From Polytrichum commune (taxonomy: Eukaryota > Streptophyta > Polytrichopsida > Polytrichales > Polytrichaceae): a stretch of DNA of 64,000 nucleotides. How positions within the stretch are numbered: position 1 is the first letter of the stretch; every line of letters starts with the position of its first letter. The DNA lies in assembly GCA_950295325.1 (NCBI GenBank), contig OX485807.1, positions 1,180,501 to 1,244,500 on the forward strand, given 5' to 3'. The translations under genes were made by a program, and so were the position numbers. The notes under the pieces are model-generated. The model saw only the letters and a list, made by a program, of their open reading frames with translations, was not told the DNA's origin and ran no database searches. Below, piece by piece: positions 32,545 through 45,259 of the stretch.

Positions 32545-32776
32545 CTATGATTGGGGAGAACCAACAGTTAGTTACAGATGAATTGGTTGAGTTTGAGAAA
32601 TAACCGGTTGAAGTTAAAGTCTGCAGGAAAATTACCGATCGTTTTAGAGGAATTTATAGAACATACCCTAAATTAATAAAGGAAAACCGAAGGATGTCAA
32701 CATGTAACTAGTTGGACTTGCAAATACTAGGATCTCAACCGATTATGCCCAAGAATCTTCTTGATCCCTGGACAGA
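32545..32776. mobile_element. hAT-type MITE, degraded copy
   Basis: The left end CTATGATTGGGGAGAACC resembles the family TIR (CAGTGTCCGGGGAG or CTATGTCCGGGGAG). The interior GTTACAGATGAATTGGTTGAGTTTG and the GATGTCAACATGTAA block match the copies at 42451-42661 and 46990-47213 (inverted). The right end reads CCCTGGACAG. No matching target-site duplication was found for this copy. Confidence 0.6.
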
Positions 32777-33426
32777 ATATAATAGCATTGTGAAATGGAC
32801 TATGTGATCAACAAACATTCCATACCATTCAAATTGTCATTCATTTGGTAATACCAATCCTAAACCATTCAAAGTACCATTCAAAACACAACCAATAGCA
32901 CTTGAATACTAGTTAAAGGGTTACCAATAAACATGGAGATAATAACATATACAAGCTAAAATAAACAAGCATCCAACGAGGTCCCACATGCTCAACATCA
33001 TTACAAAACCCAACGGCCGTTGAGGAGTGCTAGCACATTCCTTCCCCCCCCCCCCCAAAAAATCCCACGGCATTTCCCTCCATACTAAAGCACTCGATTA
33101 AAATTTGGACAAAAACTACACACTTCTTCATCCAAGTATTCAAACCCATAATTATTTTATTGATCCTACTATACACTCTTAGGGGGATCCTATGTCTATG
33201 ACCTTTTTCTTTCTTTCTACTAATTACTAAAATGAAGGAATTATCCACCGCCGTATTTTACATATAATCATGTAGGGGACATATTGCTAATGCTATGGTA
33301 GATCTAACGAAATTATAAATTTTACCCTAAACGAATTAAGTTGACCTTTTTTTTTATCTCACATGGTTTTGTAAAATTATGATATTCACCTCCCCAAGAG
33401 TAATTGGCAACTTGGTTACTTGGTTT
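32777..33426. other. Intergenic DNA, no gene seen
   Basis: AT-rich, with a poly-C run at about 33043-33056. No protein motif was seen. Confidence 0.5.
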
Positions 33427-33872
33427 GTAACGTAGCTTTATTCATGCACGTTAAATTGTTCATAAACACCAAATTTTCTCAGAGACTTACCTCATGAATA
33501 AGCTATCTTTTATTAAACTAAAGGCTCACATCCCAACCTGGAGACACACACAAAACATTCCATGTGTTCTCTTTCCCCCGAGCCTATATATGCATAGTAT
33601 CCCTAAGATATTTTAGAAGTATCAAATATTTCTATATATAATAATAAATTATCCTTATCTATATGCATATATCATTTTACTTTATATAAATAATAGTCAT
33701 TCATCGACTTCCCATCCATCCACGCTCCTTAGTATTGGACATTCATCCCTGCACTTTTCTCCCATCCTCAATAATACATTTTCCAATTAGTCCATACCGC
33801 TTATTCACGAGGTTAGTCTCTAAGAGAATTTGGTGTTTATGGATATTTTAACATGCATGAATAAAGTTACAT
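33427..33872. repeat. Fold-back inverted repeat with about 75-bp arms
   Basis: The stretch 33427-33503 is the diverged inverted copy of 33799-33872. Matching blocks are CTTTATTCATGCA, AAACACCAAATT and AGAGACTTACCTCATGAATAAGC. The arms surround about 295 bp. The outer TTACTTGG motifs suggest the inverted match may extend farther. A fold-back transposon is the likely source. Confidence 0.75.
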
Positions 33873-36800
33873 TATAATTAGAGGTACGTTACATGGTTAC
33901 TTGGCTACTTAGCTACTTGGAGGAAAAGTAAACTACTTATTTGGGAAGAGAGAAGAACTTGTTACTCGGCGGAAAAGTTAACTAGCCACTTGAAGGAGAA
34001 AATAGAATTTGTCACTCGGAGACCTGATACTAGAAGGTAATACCTATATTGACACCTAAAACTTGAAATCTACATGGATACTTGAAACTTGATACCTACA
34101 TGGACATTTGGAATTGATTTATTAATTATTACGCAACTCTACAAGAGACATTTAGTCTACAAGGGTTGTTTGGGTTTACAACAACAAACAAGGTTACTTA
34201 AAATTGCTTAGTTTTGCGATTCTAATCTCAAGAAGATTGAAGTAATATTTGAACTAAATGACAACTGTGACACATGAGGAGATATACAAGAAGAAGTTAT
34301 CATAAACTATATTAATACTAAGAAGTAACATGTGGACTAAAAGACAACCACGACACATGACAAATTATGATACACAAGAAAAGTTGTCACGATCATGCTC
34401 CAAGGACGATTTCAATATATCAAGGGTTCCGACCCTCAGGATGTTGATACAACCGATTCAACAAATAGGTGCAACCATTAAGTTCCAAGGGACTACTTGA
34501 AGAGATATCACCAAGATTAAAATTCATTATAGAGAAACAACCTTCAAACTAAACTTAAAAGTCCATAATGATGAACACAAAGAGAGAAGAACCTAAGATA
34601 CTAATCAATGTAGCATATAAAACCATCTGCAAAATAAAATACAAAACGTCAACAAACGACAAGATGAATACGTAGTTTAGTCATCTTAATTATGATGACG
34701 CTCTAAGTCAATACGATATAATCAACCCAAGAAATAGGTGGAGGTGATTGACCTCTACATAGGTGTTCTAAAGTTCGTGGAGTTCATAACCAATTTTTTC
34801 TCTAGTCTTAATGTTTTTTTGGTTGATCTTTTTGCATATTCATTATATGTTTTAAAAAACATTATTTACACATTATAGAGGATCATTTATCTTTTCACGA
34901 TCTATTGCGCCGCATTAGCTGAGTATCATCATGAAAGTTGTTATCGATTACGTTTCAACTCACTCTAATAAGAATATAACTCGCTCGGCTTCACCGCCTC
35001 TTAAATGTAGCACAAAATCATTGGACTATTTTCGATCATCTTCAAAACTATCATTTATAATATATTCTAGTAAACGATATGAAGATGGAGTAATCTAGTT
35101 GATATTTTTTGCAGATCAATCTCATATGCATATTGGAAATAAATATAATTTTCTCTATTTGGTCATTGCCTAGCGGATTCCCAACCGTTGTTATCAAATT
35201 CAAATAATGATTATGTGTATAATATGTTGCCAAAATTATGTTTCAATCATCAAACCTTAATTACTCATAACGATCCACTAAAAGTCATGGTATCTAAGCT
35301 GTAAAATAACAACTCAACCACCTAATTAGCAATGATTGATTTCATACACAGCATGACGACAAACCACTTACTCAACTAACACACTATGACCATTGTGACA
35401 TCAAACCTTATTGTCATCATAATATCTGTCATAATTTTTGCAAATATCAATTATTATTTTTTTGCTTAGATTCAAATAAACGTATCTACTTCTTGATCTG
35501 AAGTTAAATCCTTTGCTTATTCATTTGGCATTTCACGTATGACTTAATGTATTATTTCACATCCACGTCCATATATAGCCGAAAAAATATTTTTAAGACG
35601 TCGGCCATGGTGGCGCAAACTTCCTAAAACCTCGTAAGAAGGATATTCTCAAACTCATTAAGAAATTATTTCATTAAGTTTTTTTTTTTGGAATACATAA
35701 GCATGCTTGCTTGAAATAATGAAGGCCATTCCACTTTCTCAAGTTGTATATTTGCTTATATTCTAGTAACATCATATGTTCTTTGCATAATCCATGGAGT
35801 TTGAGAACATCAAAGAATTTATTGTTAATAATTGCTTTCGGTCTTCAAATTTATTTTAGTAAATCTTGTTCTACATCATCAACTCTACCATACCCAATCA
35901 TATAGAAACTATCTAATTGATTAGTTAATCTATCTTGACAACTTAAAAGTACGGTTAACACTAGGTTGTTATGTCTCACTTTATGTAACAACTTCACATC
36001 AATTGAGATCGTCATATTATATTAATACAATTTTTAAAATTTGGCTTGCGCCTTAATATTCAGATTTTTCTTCTTCTCAGAAGTCACTTACTTTAGTTAG
36101 CTAGTTGTGATTTTGTCACCATATATTTTTTCACATGAAGATCCCTCCAATAGCAAAGTCGTCTACATTAGTGTGAACGTCAATATTTTAATATATTTTA
36201 ATACACGTGCAATGAAAAACAACTCTTTGAGTTTAACAAATCTGTTCATATATTTTGATCCCATTTAAATATTTGTCCTCCGTATACTAGAAGACTCGAG
36301 AAATATGTGCAACCTTACAACAATTTTTAATAAATTATAGTGAATTTGAAATGAATTTTGTAACATCTAAAGTATGTCCCAAAATTGATTTTCTTGAAAA
36401 AAATAGCTTATTTTTTTCTACAATAGTCAATAACATATATTATTGTAAATTGTTTATTTTTTAAAATGGCTCTTAGAGCTAACTAGGATATCACTTATAT
36501 AAGTGATGAAATTATTCATTTATTTTATCACAGGAACATTAAATTCATGGTGGACATAAAAATATTCAATGCGCTGAACAATCCGAACAAGATGATTAGG
36601 AATTTGAAACATCTATAGAAAACTTTAATATAAAAATATAAAAAATAAAAATGATCAAAATAAAAATAAAATAATACCTTTGTAATCAATGTGTGCAACA
36701 ACCTGATTTGTATGTGAAAAAAAATATCACTCAAAATTATTAAATAAATTAAGCAATGGCTTCTTTAACATAGAGTAAATTTGATTGAAGTAAAAAAATA

Positions 36801-37344
36801 TATATATATATAATTAAAATAAGTGGAAGAGATAAACGAAAATATTCGGACCTACAAAGTATGAAATTGAGAAAACGACCTAAGTTGAACAATAATATCT
36901 TTTGGATTGAATGTTGATGACAAATTGTCTATAGGAGTCGTGAATGAATTATTTGGTTGACTTTTATTCTATCATGTGTCAATTCTCTTGGATTATTTTT
37001 ATAAAGACATAGTTGTCATTGACTTTTCATCCAAACAATTCTTTATTATTGAATTTTTAAAATAATTTAAAATAATTTGTACATTGATTAAAATAAAAAA
37101 TGTTAAATAAAAAAATCATGTCCTTCATTTATTCAAATTATTTAATACATGATTATTGCGAATCCCATCCTAACTTGTTGACTAATTTTAAAATAGTATT
37201 TATTATATTTAATTTTAAAATATTTTTCCAATGGGTTGATATTTTTATTTAGTTCTTATTGATCTTCACGTTAACATTAAGTAATAAAAAAATCCATTTA
37301 GCCTTTTAACTAAACAAATTAGCAACCATATTTGTCTGTAAGCT

Positions 37345-37356
37345 ATACATATACAT

Positions 37357-37389
<33 letters not shown>

Positions 37390-37396
37390 TATATAA
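37345..37396. repeat. (ACAT)n/(AT)n microsatellite
   Basis: ATAC units run into AT dinucleotides in an AT-rich region. Confidence 0.9.
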
Positions 37397-38709
37397 ACAT
37401 AAATAATTTAGGGTTATTTATTTATTTATAAGGTCTTATTTATTGAGAATATCAAACGTAATAGAGCATAATTGAATAAATAAAAAACATATTGTAAAAA
37501 TTCAATAAAATTTATTAAGATAATGTTATAAAGAATATTTGAATATTTTATGAGCATAATACTATATTGTATAATTATATAATAATGAGTTATAATTATA
37601 TAATAATTATAACATATTAAAATTTTATTTAATAATATGATTTGTAATATTATCTATAGTATTTATCTATTTTAATCATGTATTAGAACATCAAAATTTC
37701 ATATGAACAACAAGTAAGTTTTATAAGTGGTTATTTTCTGGTATGTATTACTTGCTTTTACGATTACCTAACAACAATGGTCATAATTTATTCTAATATT
37801 TTAAGGTCTATGATGAGCCATAACTATGAATAATTAATAACATTTAATTTTGCACTATGGATATTTATTTATTGGTGTCACAATAATTGATGAATTGAAT
37901 GTTATTAAATTAAGTATGAAATATTTTAATATCAATCATTTTATATTATGTCTTATCAAATATATATATTAAATTTGAAGAATTTTAAAAAGTTCGATCA
38001 ACAACTACATATGATCACGTTTCTAATCTGATTGTTTTTATAGTCTTATCCATTATAATGTCTATGTACCAATGGATAAATAATTTGACATTTTTGTGAT
38101 TAATTATAGACTTGTAAAGTCTAGAGAAATGTATAATTTTTGGGTCATTATCTAGGAACATATGTTTGAAGAGATCTCGATTTTGATTTGAATTTCTAAG
38201 ACTTGTTTTGAGTTGAAGGATCTGCCTTTGTGTGTACACATGTTTGTATCTAATGAGCAAAGAAGAATTGGAGTCTACAAGAGTATTTCTTATGGCTAAT
38301 TGGATGAAATGACAACACAATCATAATATCAGTGCATTGTGAATTACTATTGGCGATAGATACTTGAAAGTACTATAGGTGGTCAATTAGAATTCCATTT
38401 AGAAGTATCACGAAGTTGTTATTGAACGATCATATGCACTTAGATTATGATTGATACCCCAAATACCAAAACATTCAGGGCATGTGGTCTTTGTATGAGC
38501 AATTTAGCAATTACCAACAATTGTACGAGATCCTACGGGCAGATAAAGGCCTTCACATATACATGTGAAGATGCAACTATTTCATTGAATGATTGAAATT
38601 TATAGGGATGTAACAAAATATAATATAAAAATACACATAAAGTTGGAGAGTTGTGAGATGGGTTGTTATAATACAAGGCCAGATAATGTGCTATTTTGTA
38701 CAAATGCAC

Positions 38710-38710
<1 letters not shown>

Positions 38711-38742
<32 letters not shown>
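38711..38742. repeat. (AT)n microsatellite
   Basis: About 14 AT dinucleotides in a row. Confidence 0.9.
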
Positions 38743-38743
<1 letters not shown>

Positions 38744-40404
38744 ACTACATTGTACGTCTACTCTATGTTATTCCAAATTAATATATTATATTCCCATTCT
38801 AATTTCGTCTAAACTAATATTCATTGTTGTTGGAATTTATGGTGTGGAGAGACGACATTTAGATGGCATGTCTCATGTTACCTAGTTAACATTAGGAGAC
38901 TACATAGTGGGATATTAGGAACATGTGCAAAAAAATTATATTCCAATATATGCATCTTTGGATTACATACGAGGACATGCTCACCTTATTCAAACAAGCT
39001 TTAAAATATAAGTATTATTTTACAATCTAAATCAATTATTTGTTTTCATCCATAAGATATCATTGCCAGAAAATTATATTTACATGAAAAATAAACTTTA
39101 CTCCACGTCAAAATAAAATAATATGTTTATGTGGTAGGTGAATGAATATTTTCTTGGAGTACATGCCTAAAATAATAATGTGAATGTCAAATGGGTCCAA
39201 GTACTCAACTTAAAGAAACAAGTTGCACCCCATGCTAGAAGGATCTTGAGAGGCATAATTTTTTACGTGGAGTGGAAAACATTGGTGTTTGAGATGGCAA
39301 TGGAGTTGGTTGACCAAATGGGCGAACCCTATACGGTTGCCCCTATACAACAATTATTACGACATTGGTCATATAAGTTTTTTATGGGACGGTTGTCTCT
39401 TCATCCATTGACGTGAACACAAGAGGTAAGTAAAATTCTAAAATCTATCTACAAAAATTGGATGTACTTAATATGAATTGCTTATGATATGCTTTGTATT
39501 TGGCGGCATGAACATGGTGCAATCACATGTGTGAGAGAGATTACCGAGTCTACCATTGAAGTGGAAGAGATTAGAGAAGGATTTAGACATACGCCAAAAC
39601 GCCTTATAGCTAGGAAAACCGCAAGGGCCGTTACACCTAGTTGCAATGACATTCATGTTGTCGGACGCCACTACCCTGGGGTATGGCCAAGGATGTCTTA
39701 CGAACAGACACTCTATTCACTCCGGCCCCTCCCTACAGGGATTGGAGTTCTTCTTCTTCAATTGTCGGACGCGATGGTGGGAGGGCTCTAGCCATAAATT
39801 ATGACACTAGATGAAGGCGTATTACAATTCGAGGGAATAGTTACGGCTATAGCAGGATGACATTTTTTTGTTCCAATGAAGGAGTAGGATAGGGAATTAT
39901 TGTGCATAGCTACACAATGTGGGTACGTTAGTTTTAACATATTTGATTAGCATTGGCGATTGTATTGGCGTTGTCTTTTGTGTTGTCCATAGACATGAGA
40001 GATTATGCGCCAAATTTGGAGAATTATAAGGCGATGCAAGGAAAAATTCCCATGTAACAAAACAAAAACCAAGAGGATTGCAAAAAAATTGATAATTTTA
40101 TTCCTTAAATTGAAATTATTGTGAATTTCTGAAGTTAAAACTTGTTGCGAATATATTACCACTATCTAACATATGCCAAAACTACTCATTTTGAGGCGTA
40201 TTCCTCGTCACTTGAACATTCGAAACCAAGGACATGTGTTATGTCATTATTGATTTATTGGTGAAACCATAACCGCGAGTTGGAGATTTAAAAAACGGAG
40301 AACCGCTCATCTACGAGACAATAAGATAGATTTTGTGTGCACCCGATTCCGTTCATCCAATTTGTCATCACCGACTATGAAAGGCTCCACGAGCTTCAAT
40401 GGAT

Positions 40405-40800
40405 GCGAAACCTTCCCCTATGAGCTTTTAGGGGGAGGTGGATAGGGGGCGGGGTAGCCCCCCATAAAAATGTTAAAATTTGTTGGTCCCAACTGAAAAC
40501 TCTTGCCCACCCCATCCAACTTCACAGAGTACATTGCCTTTGCATTCTTGAAGGCCGTTTGTCCACAAAATCCATATGGAGTGCACTTCGTCTTCAAGGT
40601 CCAAATTTCAATATATATGTGCACGCCCACCTACTAAATAAGCAATTGACTAGGATTTCATTCCCAAAATAAAACCGTCAATAAAACATGTAACTAACTT
40701 GGAGGTTAAAAATATCACAAAATGTTAATTAGCATCGAGGTTATAGTTTTTGTAACTTACCATTTGAAAGGGTCTTTGTCATTCTAGAATGAAACTGAAA
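40405..40800. repeat. Dispersed repeat, copy 2 of a pair with 505-910
   Basis: It is related to 505-910 over its full length and in the same orientation, including GCATTCTTGAAGGCC, TTCAAGGTCC and GAAAGGGTCTTTGTC. Confidence 0.7.
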
Positions 40801-40894
40801 TTAATGTGTTATTTTCAGTATACACACATTAATATAGTTTAATGTAGGATTTGTAATAAATGGCATGCATACACTATTTACATACATGGTTGGA

Positions 40895-41110
40895 AGACTC
40901 AGGGAGGTCACTTCCCCTTACATTTTGTAACCACGTGCGTTAAGTGGGTATTCGTTTGGGGGGCTATTTACCTAGTAATTATGATTTTAAGAGATCCTTT
41001 TAGTAGAAAATAAGCTACTTGGTCTTAATTTCCAGCACCCTATTGGTAATTTTAAGTCCAAATGTAGCCTAATTCTTGACACGCTATAGTACTTATAAAG
41101 CTTAGGCATT
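40895..41110. repeat. Dispersed repeat, copy 2 of a pair with 32300-32520
   Basis: It shares GTAACCACGTGCG, AAAATAAGCTACTT and CCAGCACCCTA with the other copy, in the same order. Confidence 0.65.
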
Positions 41111-42450
41111 TGCTTTGATGGACATTAAAGGTTTTAGGGTAGACACAAGCGTAGACACAAATCTTGTAGCGTACTTTGAAACTTGCATAGCGAGAAAGTG
41201 AGTCCAGGAGACTAGATGGCATGGGATTCACACTAGCAAGTCCACACAAGCAAAAGAAGTGCAAGCAAACATCTAGCCCACAACGTCCTTACCGTAGTTT
41301 TCTAACGGAGGGTTCATATTTTGAAGTGAAAGTTTGAAACCACCTCTTGTCGATGCCGGGTCTCCTCGAGCACTAGTCGTTAAGAAAATAATTAATGCCC
41401 ATTTGCTCAACAATGTATGACATGGCATTGCGATTAAACATTGTTCACAAGAAGCACCTTCCATCAAAGTGGTTGCGGGTGTTTTTATTGTTGCAAAGGG
41501 TGGTTAGGACAACAAGTTTTTCACCTAGTGATACACCATTATTAAATTCCCACAATATCACCTATAATCCTTTGCGCAATTTATGAATATCCTAAACCTC
41601 TAAGTGTGAAAGGGGTCTTTTCATACACAAAAATGTGTAAGTGAAGAACAAATTTCGTTTTTAGGTAGTTGGGTAAAAAAGGACCCTTTCTAAAATCAAC
41701 TCGTTCTTCGATTGCACATTTCAAATTGATTGAATGTCTTTATGTCATTAAAGATTTGGAGTTATGTGTTGCTATAATATTTTTTTCTTATCGATATTAT
41801 GATTTTTTACCCACTAAGTTATATCATGTTCTTCGGTGTGTGTACTAACTACACTAAATATGATTTAGTGTCACCAATTCTAATTGTCTTGCTCATACTA
41901 ATCGTAAACCACGGTCTACTATCACCAAGACTAAATGTTAACGCCACATTATTTGTCATTCCTTGTAAGATTTATAGTGTTGCAATTACTATCACTTACC
42001 AAGTGATTTTCATCCAAATTTCAATCATCCATGACGAATTTCATCACAAGTTGCTAATAAGAGAAGGTGGGGTTTTGGCCACTGGATGAACTCATCCATC
42101 ATCCATGACAGTATTTGTTCATTTGATCATAAGAAGCGTCGTCCAAAAAAGTTACCATAGTGACATTAAATACCATATTTAGTGTACTAATGTTATTTGG
42201 GTAAAAAGTGATACTCTCAGTAAAATGTTTTAGCATTGCATAATTCCAAATGGTAACCCACCTTATAACCCACACAAATAGGACAATTTAGTGTAATGAG
42301 ACAAGAGTGGATGACGAGCGGCTTCATCATCCATTCAACTCATGTTAATTATTTAGTCGATACCCAATTAACTCATGGACAAAATATGAGAATTAGAACG
42401 ATGTCACGCCCACATGAATGACAAATTATGACGAATTCTGATAACCCTTC
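41111..42450. other. Intergenic DNA, no gene seen
   Basis: No protein motif, RNA gene or tandem repeat was recognised. Confidence 0.5.
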
Positions 42451-42661
42451 CAACAAACTGCTACTTACAGATGAACGGGCCGAGTTTAAAAATTAACCAG
42501 CTCAAACTCAAGACCTTGAGAAAATTACCATTCCATTTAAAAAAAATACATAATGTTCCGTAATTTAATAAAGAAACACTGAAAGATGTCAACATATAAT
42601 CGGTTGGTCTTGAAAACACTAGGACGTCCACCATAATGCCCAAAAGCCTCCCCGGACACTG
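42451..42661. mobile_element. hAT-type MITE, 8-bp target-site duplication nearly intact
   Basis: The right end CTCCCCGGACACTG is the exact inverted form of a hAT-like CAGTGTCCGGGGAG. The left TIR is degraded. The flanks AACCCTTC (42443-42450) and AACCCTTT (42662-42669) match at seven of eight positions. The interior (TTACAGATGAAC, GATGTCAACATATAATCGG) matches the other copies of this family. Confidence 0.72.
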
Positions 42662-43582
42662 AACCCTTTCTGCTCTTGGATGAGTGATTGGTTATGAATC
42701 ATGATCACACATCAGTAGTACGATGAGGCGGTTCATCCACAATGAGAAAATCATCCAGATACAGACGGATGAATTATGTTTGCACTCGCGCTCTTGTTCT
42801 GCACTCTCGACGCAACGCGGGCCATGCAAACCTCGCCATCGCCATCGCCATCGCCATCGCCAGATCACCTCCGCTGCTCCCAACGCCACTCCAATCCACC
42901 ACCCCACTCTCTCCATATCCTTCGTCGCAATTTTCTGATTCGGCGCTGAATTTACCGCAACTCCGAAGGTTGGGTATCGCGAGAGTTTGAGCTTTCGGAC
43001 ATTTTAGGTCAGAAGGCGTGGGGCAGCGATGGCGGGGCTATGGCGATGCCTCTAGGACGAATCTCTATTGCCTCTGCCAGGAATTTTTAATATTTTCCTG
43101 GGGTGGTAGGATTGGCGAAAGAAGCAGAAGTTGGGTACAGAGGACTTTGCTAAAGTTTAACCTTTAGGTCTTATGGCGGGGATAGAGTTTGGAGAAGCTT
43201 CTGCGATACGTTAAGGAAGATAGGGAGGCGAGGGGATGAGGATTTGAGGATTTCTCTTGGTTTTTGGATTGGGAATTCACCAAATTGCTGGAACCTGAGT
43301 AGACAGGTTGTTGCTCACATTAGGTCGAATGGAGCGTGACAGGGCTTCGGGGATGTGTTAGGCATGCTTAATAGCAAGGAAATGAGTTTTGAGGATTGCG
43401 AGAGGTGGAATTACTGGCCGGAGGTTGATTAGATTAGACATGTTGGTTGAGCTTCAGGGCGGGGTGATGTTGGTGCATGGTGGAGGGGGTTCGGCGATGG
43501 TGGATTAGGTAGGGTTAGTATGCTTTAGATATTTTCGGGTTTGTTCGGAGGTTGTTCCATTGTTGAGGGCATAATCATCATC
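42662..43582. other. 5' region of the CLASRP-like gene
   Basis: GC-richer leader DNA. It holds a short CGCCAT hexamer run at 42834-42862. Long stretches without A/T bias and no in-frame coding fit a 5' UTR, possibly with introns. Confidence 0.45.
42834..42862. repeat. (CGCCAT)n hexamer repeat in the gene leader
   Basis: Nearly five CGCCAT units. Such repeats are common in plant 5' UTRs. Confidence 0.85.
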
Positions 43583-45259
43583 ATGTGGCATGAGGCGAGG
43601 AGGTCGGAGAAGAAGGTCCATGAGATAATGGACGCCGCAAGAAGGCGGGCACAGAAGCGTGCCATCTTCTTGGCGAAGCGGAGGGTAGATCCGCAACAGA
43701 CACTGAGAGTCGTGGGGACAAGGTGTCGCGTGCACCATGATGCTACCATATACCAGGCAACGGAGGATCAGCAGGGGTTGATCCCGTGGAACGGGAAAGA
43801 GGATAATCTAATCGATCGGTTCGATGGAAGAGCGCTTTTGGATATGATACGGGAGTACAGTGCTGCATCATCGCAGCCGAGAGAGAAGACGGAAGAAGAG
43901 GAGGAGCTTGAGGAGATGGTCAATTTCCAGCGGTACCGTGATCTTATCAAACAGCGGAGACGTGGGTTGAGTGATAAGCAGGGGCTTGAGGATGTGGAGC
44001 AGGAGCTGGAGGCAAGATCTATGGCTCCCTTCCCAGGGGACAAGCAGCGAACACCTGCTGTGAAGCCTACGTATGCGCAGGTAGGGTTTGCGTATGAAAC
44101 AGCGGGGGGTTCAGGTATGAAGGAAGAGGCTCAAATTGCAGGGTTAGGGGATTCGGATAGCGATGAGGAAGGTGGTGGCGAGGAGGAAGAAGGCAGCAGT
44201 AGTGAAGATAGTGAGGACGAGTTGATTGAGTCAATTGGGCAGGACTATGGTGTGCAAAGGTTCAATGCGTTACTCAGCCTGGATCGTAAGCTGAAGGAAG
44301 AGGAAGGGCGGCAGAAGGAGTTGGTAAAAGGGGACCCGGCTATGAGGAAATTGAGCCGGAAGGAGCGAAGGAAAGTGTCGCAGCAAGAGAGAGAGCGAGA
44401 GAAGGAGGCTGCAAGGCTACTGAACAACCGGCCTGCCCAGCATGACCCTTATAGAGAGCTGAGGAAGAGTCCCACTTATGACTCGTACTCTCATTCTTAC
44501 CCTAGAAGAGAAAGAGGGAGGACTTCATCGCTGTCCCCTCCCAATTCAAGGTCCCGGATTGACCACCGTCATGGAGACTCCTCCGATCCATATGATCGGG
44601 ACCATCATAGTAGGAAGAAGAAAAGCTCCAGTGGCACGACCTCTACCATCGAGTACATTACAGAGTTTGGGGTGGAGGGAACTGCAGGTGAGTTGGAAAG
44701 GAGTGTGGCTCCGCCATCATCACCCCCGACACATATGGTGGATGTTTCTCTACCTTCAAGACGAATTCTTGAAGCTTTACATAGTGATCCAGCAGCAGTT
44801 GCAGTTGCTCCGGCGGTCGCAGGAGCATCTGGTGGTGACTGGGATGCCAGACATCGAGAAAGGGAAGCCAGGGCTTCTGGCGTGTCGTCGTCTTCTGCCA
44901 TTGCAAAGCTAAGTAAGCTGGTCACTACCCCAGGGTCAGCCACACAGAAAACCTCTCAGGCAGACCCCAAGACCCAAGAAACTCCACAAGAGCGGCTCAA
45001 GCGGATCATGAATAAGCAATTGAGTAAGCAGATTAAGAAGGATACGGTTTCAGAGGCTGGAAAGAGGAGAGAGCAAGAGAGAGAGCGGCAGGAGAAGCTT
45101 GCAGAGACCCGCCGAATAGCCCAACGCAGCAGAAGGGGTCGTAGTAGAAGCCATAGCCGAAGTCTGTCTCCAGTCCGATACCGGTACAGAAGCAGGAGCA
45201 GGAGCCCCATTAGGTCTTACCCTCGATCACCACGCTCACGGAGCCGTGTGAGGAGTTAA
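43583..45259 (+). CDS. CLASRP: CLASRP/SWAP-type SR-rich splicing regulator
   Basis: One coding exon gives 558 residues from the ATG at 43583. The family start MWHEARRSEKKVHE decides this ATG; an upstream in-frame ATG at 43541 only adds a hydrophobic 14-residue leader. Residues 1 to about 150 are the SWAP N-terminal (DRY_EERY) domain: AQKRAIFLAKRR, YQATEDQQGLIPWNGK, LIDRFDGRALLD and NFQRYRDLI. Residues 190-213 are strongly acidic. Residues about 460-500 hold the ERLKRIMNKQLSKQIKKDT block. The last 45 residues are an RS domain with SRSRSRSP repeats. The human homologue, CLK4-associating SR-rich protein, is a nuclear splicing regulator bound by CLK kinases, and the RS tail is the expected phosphorylation site. 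The lack of introns in the coding region is worth noting, but the full domain order argues against a dead retrocopy. Confidence 0.93.
   Translation: MWHEARRSEKKVHEIMDAARRRAQKRAIFLAKRRVDPQQTLRVVGTRCRVHHDATIYQATEDQQGLIPWNGKEDNLIDRFDGRALLDMIREYSAASSQPREKTEEEEELEEMVNFQRYRDLIKQRRRGLSDKQGLEDVEQELEARSMAPFPGDKQRTPAVKPTYAQVGFAYETAGGSGMKEEAQIAGLGDSDSDEEGGGEEEEGSSSEDSEDELIESIGQDYGVQRFNALLSLDRKLKEEEGRQKELVKGDPAMRKLSRKERRKVSQQEREREKEAARLLNNRPAQHDPYRELRKSPTYDSYSHSYPRRERGRTSSLSPPNSRSRIDHRHGDSSDPYDRDHHSRKKKSSSGTTSTIEYITEFGVEGTAGELERSVAPPSSPPTHMVDVSLPSRRILEALHSDPAAVAVAPAVAGASGGDWDARHREREARASGVSSSSAIAKLSKLVTTPGSATQKTSQADPKTQETPQERLKRIMNKQLSKQIKKDTVSEAGKRREQERERQEKLAETRRIAQRSRRGRSRSHSRSLSPVRYRYRSRSRSPIRSYPRSPRSRSRVRS

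Larger units (their letters stand above)
33880..40404. other. Very AT-rich intergenic region, no gene seen
   Basis: Only short open frames occur, in AT-rich DNA. The longest adjacent pair (39180-39416 and 39489-39791, plus strand) has codons that look protein-like but match no family I know. Microsatellites lie at 37345-37396 and 38711-38742. A poly-T stretch and many short A/T runs occur. Confidence 0.5.

Noticed and set aside
39180-39791. Two neighbouring open frames on the plus strand
   Set aside because: They look somewhat protein-like, but no family motif or splice link could be established.
43541-43582. Upstream in-frame start for the CLASRP-like protein
   Set aside because: The family start is MWHEARRSEKK; the added 14 residues are hydrophobic and unlike the family.
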